A DNA stretch of 8,619 nt from Erysipelotrichaceae bacterium (lineage in GTDB: Bacteria; Bacillota_I; Bacilli_A; Erysipelotrichales; Erysipelotrichaceae): contig JAUNJW010000079.1 in NCBI GenBank assembly GCA_030533035.1, positions 1-8,619 of the forward strand, written 5' to 3'. Of this stretch, positions 7,695 to 8,619 are shown piece after piece. Numbering within the stretch: position 1 is the stretch's first letter; each line of letters opens with the position of its first letter. Both the position numbers and the translations under genes were made by a program. The notes below the pieces were generated by a model. It saw only the letters and a program-made list of their open reading frames with translations, ran no database searches and was not told the origin of the DNA.

Positions 7695-7744
7695 AAATCG
7701 CTCCTTTCCTTATGAGTAACTGTAGAAAATGGGTCGGAAAGAAA

Positions 7745-8230
<486 letters not shown>

Positions 8231-8233
8231 CTA

Positions 8234-8619
8234 TTACTTCTTTGCTTTCTTCGGTCTCTTTGCACCGTACAGGGAACGGCTCTGACCGCGGTCGGAGACA
8301 CCTGCGCAGTCGAGAGTACCGCGGATGATGTGGTAACGGACACCAGGGAGGTCCTTGACACGGCCGCCTCTGATCATGACGACGGAGTGTTCCTGCAGGT
8401 TGTGGCCGACACCGGGGATATAAGCGGTGACTTCCATACCGTTGGACAGACGTACACGGGCGTACTTACGCAGCGCGGAGTTCGGCTTCTTCGGTGTCAT
8501 TGTACCGACACGGGTGCAGACGCCTCTCTTCTGCGGGCTGCTGAGCTTTGTGGAACGATTCCTGAGTGAGTTGAATCCTCTGTTCAGGGCAGGGGACTTG
8601 CTCTTGTAAACTTTATCGG
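8234..8619 (-). CDS. rpsL: 30S ribosomal protein S12, N-terminus cut by the window edge
   Basis: S12 sits at the decoding centre and helps control tRNA selection. The open frame runs off the right edge: upstream of the internal Met codon at 8500 the frame stays open and encodes typical S12 sequence ([20 protein letters not shown], then [14 protein letters not shown]). The Met at 8500 is therefore not the start. About 127 residues are visible. The family is about 137-140 residues long, so roughly the first 10-13 are missing. The loops where streptomycin-resistance changes occur, [11 protein letters not shown] and [11 protein letters not shown], carry the ordinary lysines and proline, suggesting the sensitive form. 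The Asp in KDLPG is the residue methylthiolated by RimO in some bacteria. It is the first visible gene of the str operon; promoter and start lie outside. Confidence 0.98.
   Translation of the reverse strand, partial: DKVYKSKSPALNRGFNSLRNRSTKLSSPQKRGVCTRVGTMTPKKPNSALRKYARVRLSNGMEVTAYIPGVGHNLQEHSVVMIRGGRVKDLPGVRYHIIRGTLDCAGVSDRGQSRSLYGAKRPKKAKK

Noticed and set aside
8234..8500. An 88-codon rpsL reading frame starting at the Met codon at 8500.
   Set aside because: The frame continues upstream to the window edge with highly conserved S12 sequence, so this Met is internal and the gene is truncated by the window.

Overview
This window carries eight protein-coding genes, all on the minus strand (read right to left). 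No RNA gene, mobile element or CRISPR array is visible. The sequence suggests a low-GC-lineage Gram-positive (Bacillota) with a moderate base composition. Reasons are the strong AGGAGG-type ribosome binding sites, the rpsL-rpsG-fusA-tuf order ending in one intrinsic terminator, and Bacillota-like S12, S7 and EF-Tu proteins. Placement in Erysipelotrichia or a near relative is an inference from protein character only.

Right half (8619 to about 4290): the str operon. It holds the 3' part of rpsL (S12, cut by the window edge), rpsG (S7), fusA (EF-G) and tuf (EF-Tu). Spacing is tight (18, 50 and 69 bases) and each visible start has a clear RBS. A possible secondary promoter sits between fusA and tuf, and a hairpin plus T-tract ends the operon after tuf.

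Middle (4282 to 2717): one monocistronic-looking gene for a DUF4140/DUF4139 (MuiA-like, 'mucoidy inhibitor') protein with a coiled coil and an unusual Met-rich acidic linker. Its likely promoter is an extended -10 element next to the tuf terminator. A perfect-palindrome intrinsic terminator follows the gene.

Left half (2688 to 99): a tightly coupled three-gene unit. It encodes a Card1/Can2-like CARF plus PD-(D/E)XK nuclease (DUF1887), a small GtrA-family membrane protein whose start overlaps the nuclease stop as TGATG, and an M24 (Xaa-Pro aminopeptidase/prolidase-like) metallopeptidase that begins 2 bases after the GtrA stop. The nuclease is the most interesting item. Its known relatives are type III CRISPR ancillary effectors triggered by cyclic oligoadenylate, yet no CRISPR or cas gene is present here, and its CARF motif is non-canonical. 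The window ends with a near-consensus sigma-A promoter firing leftwards out of the window.
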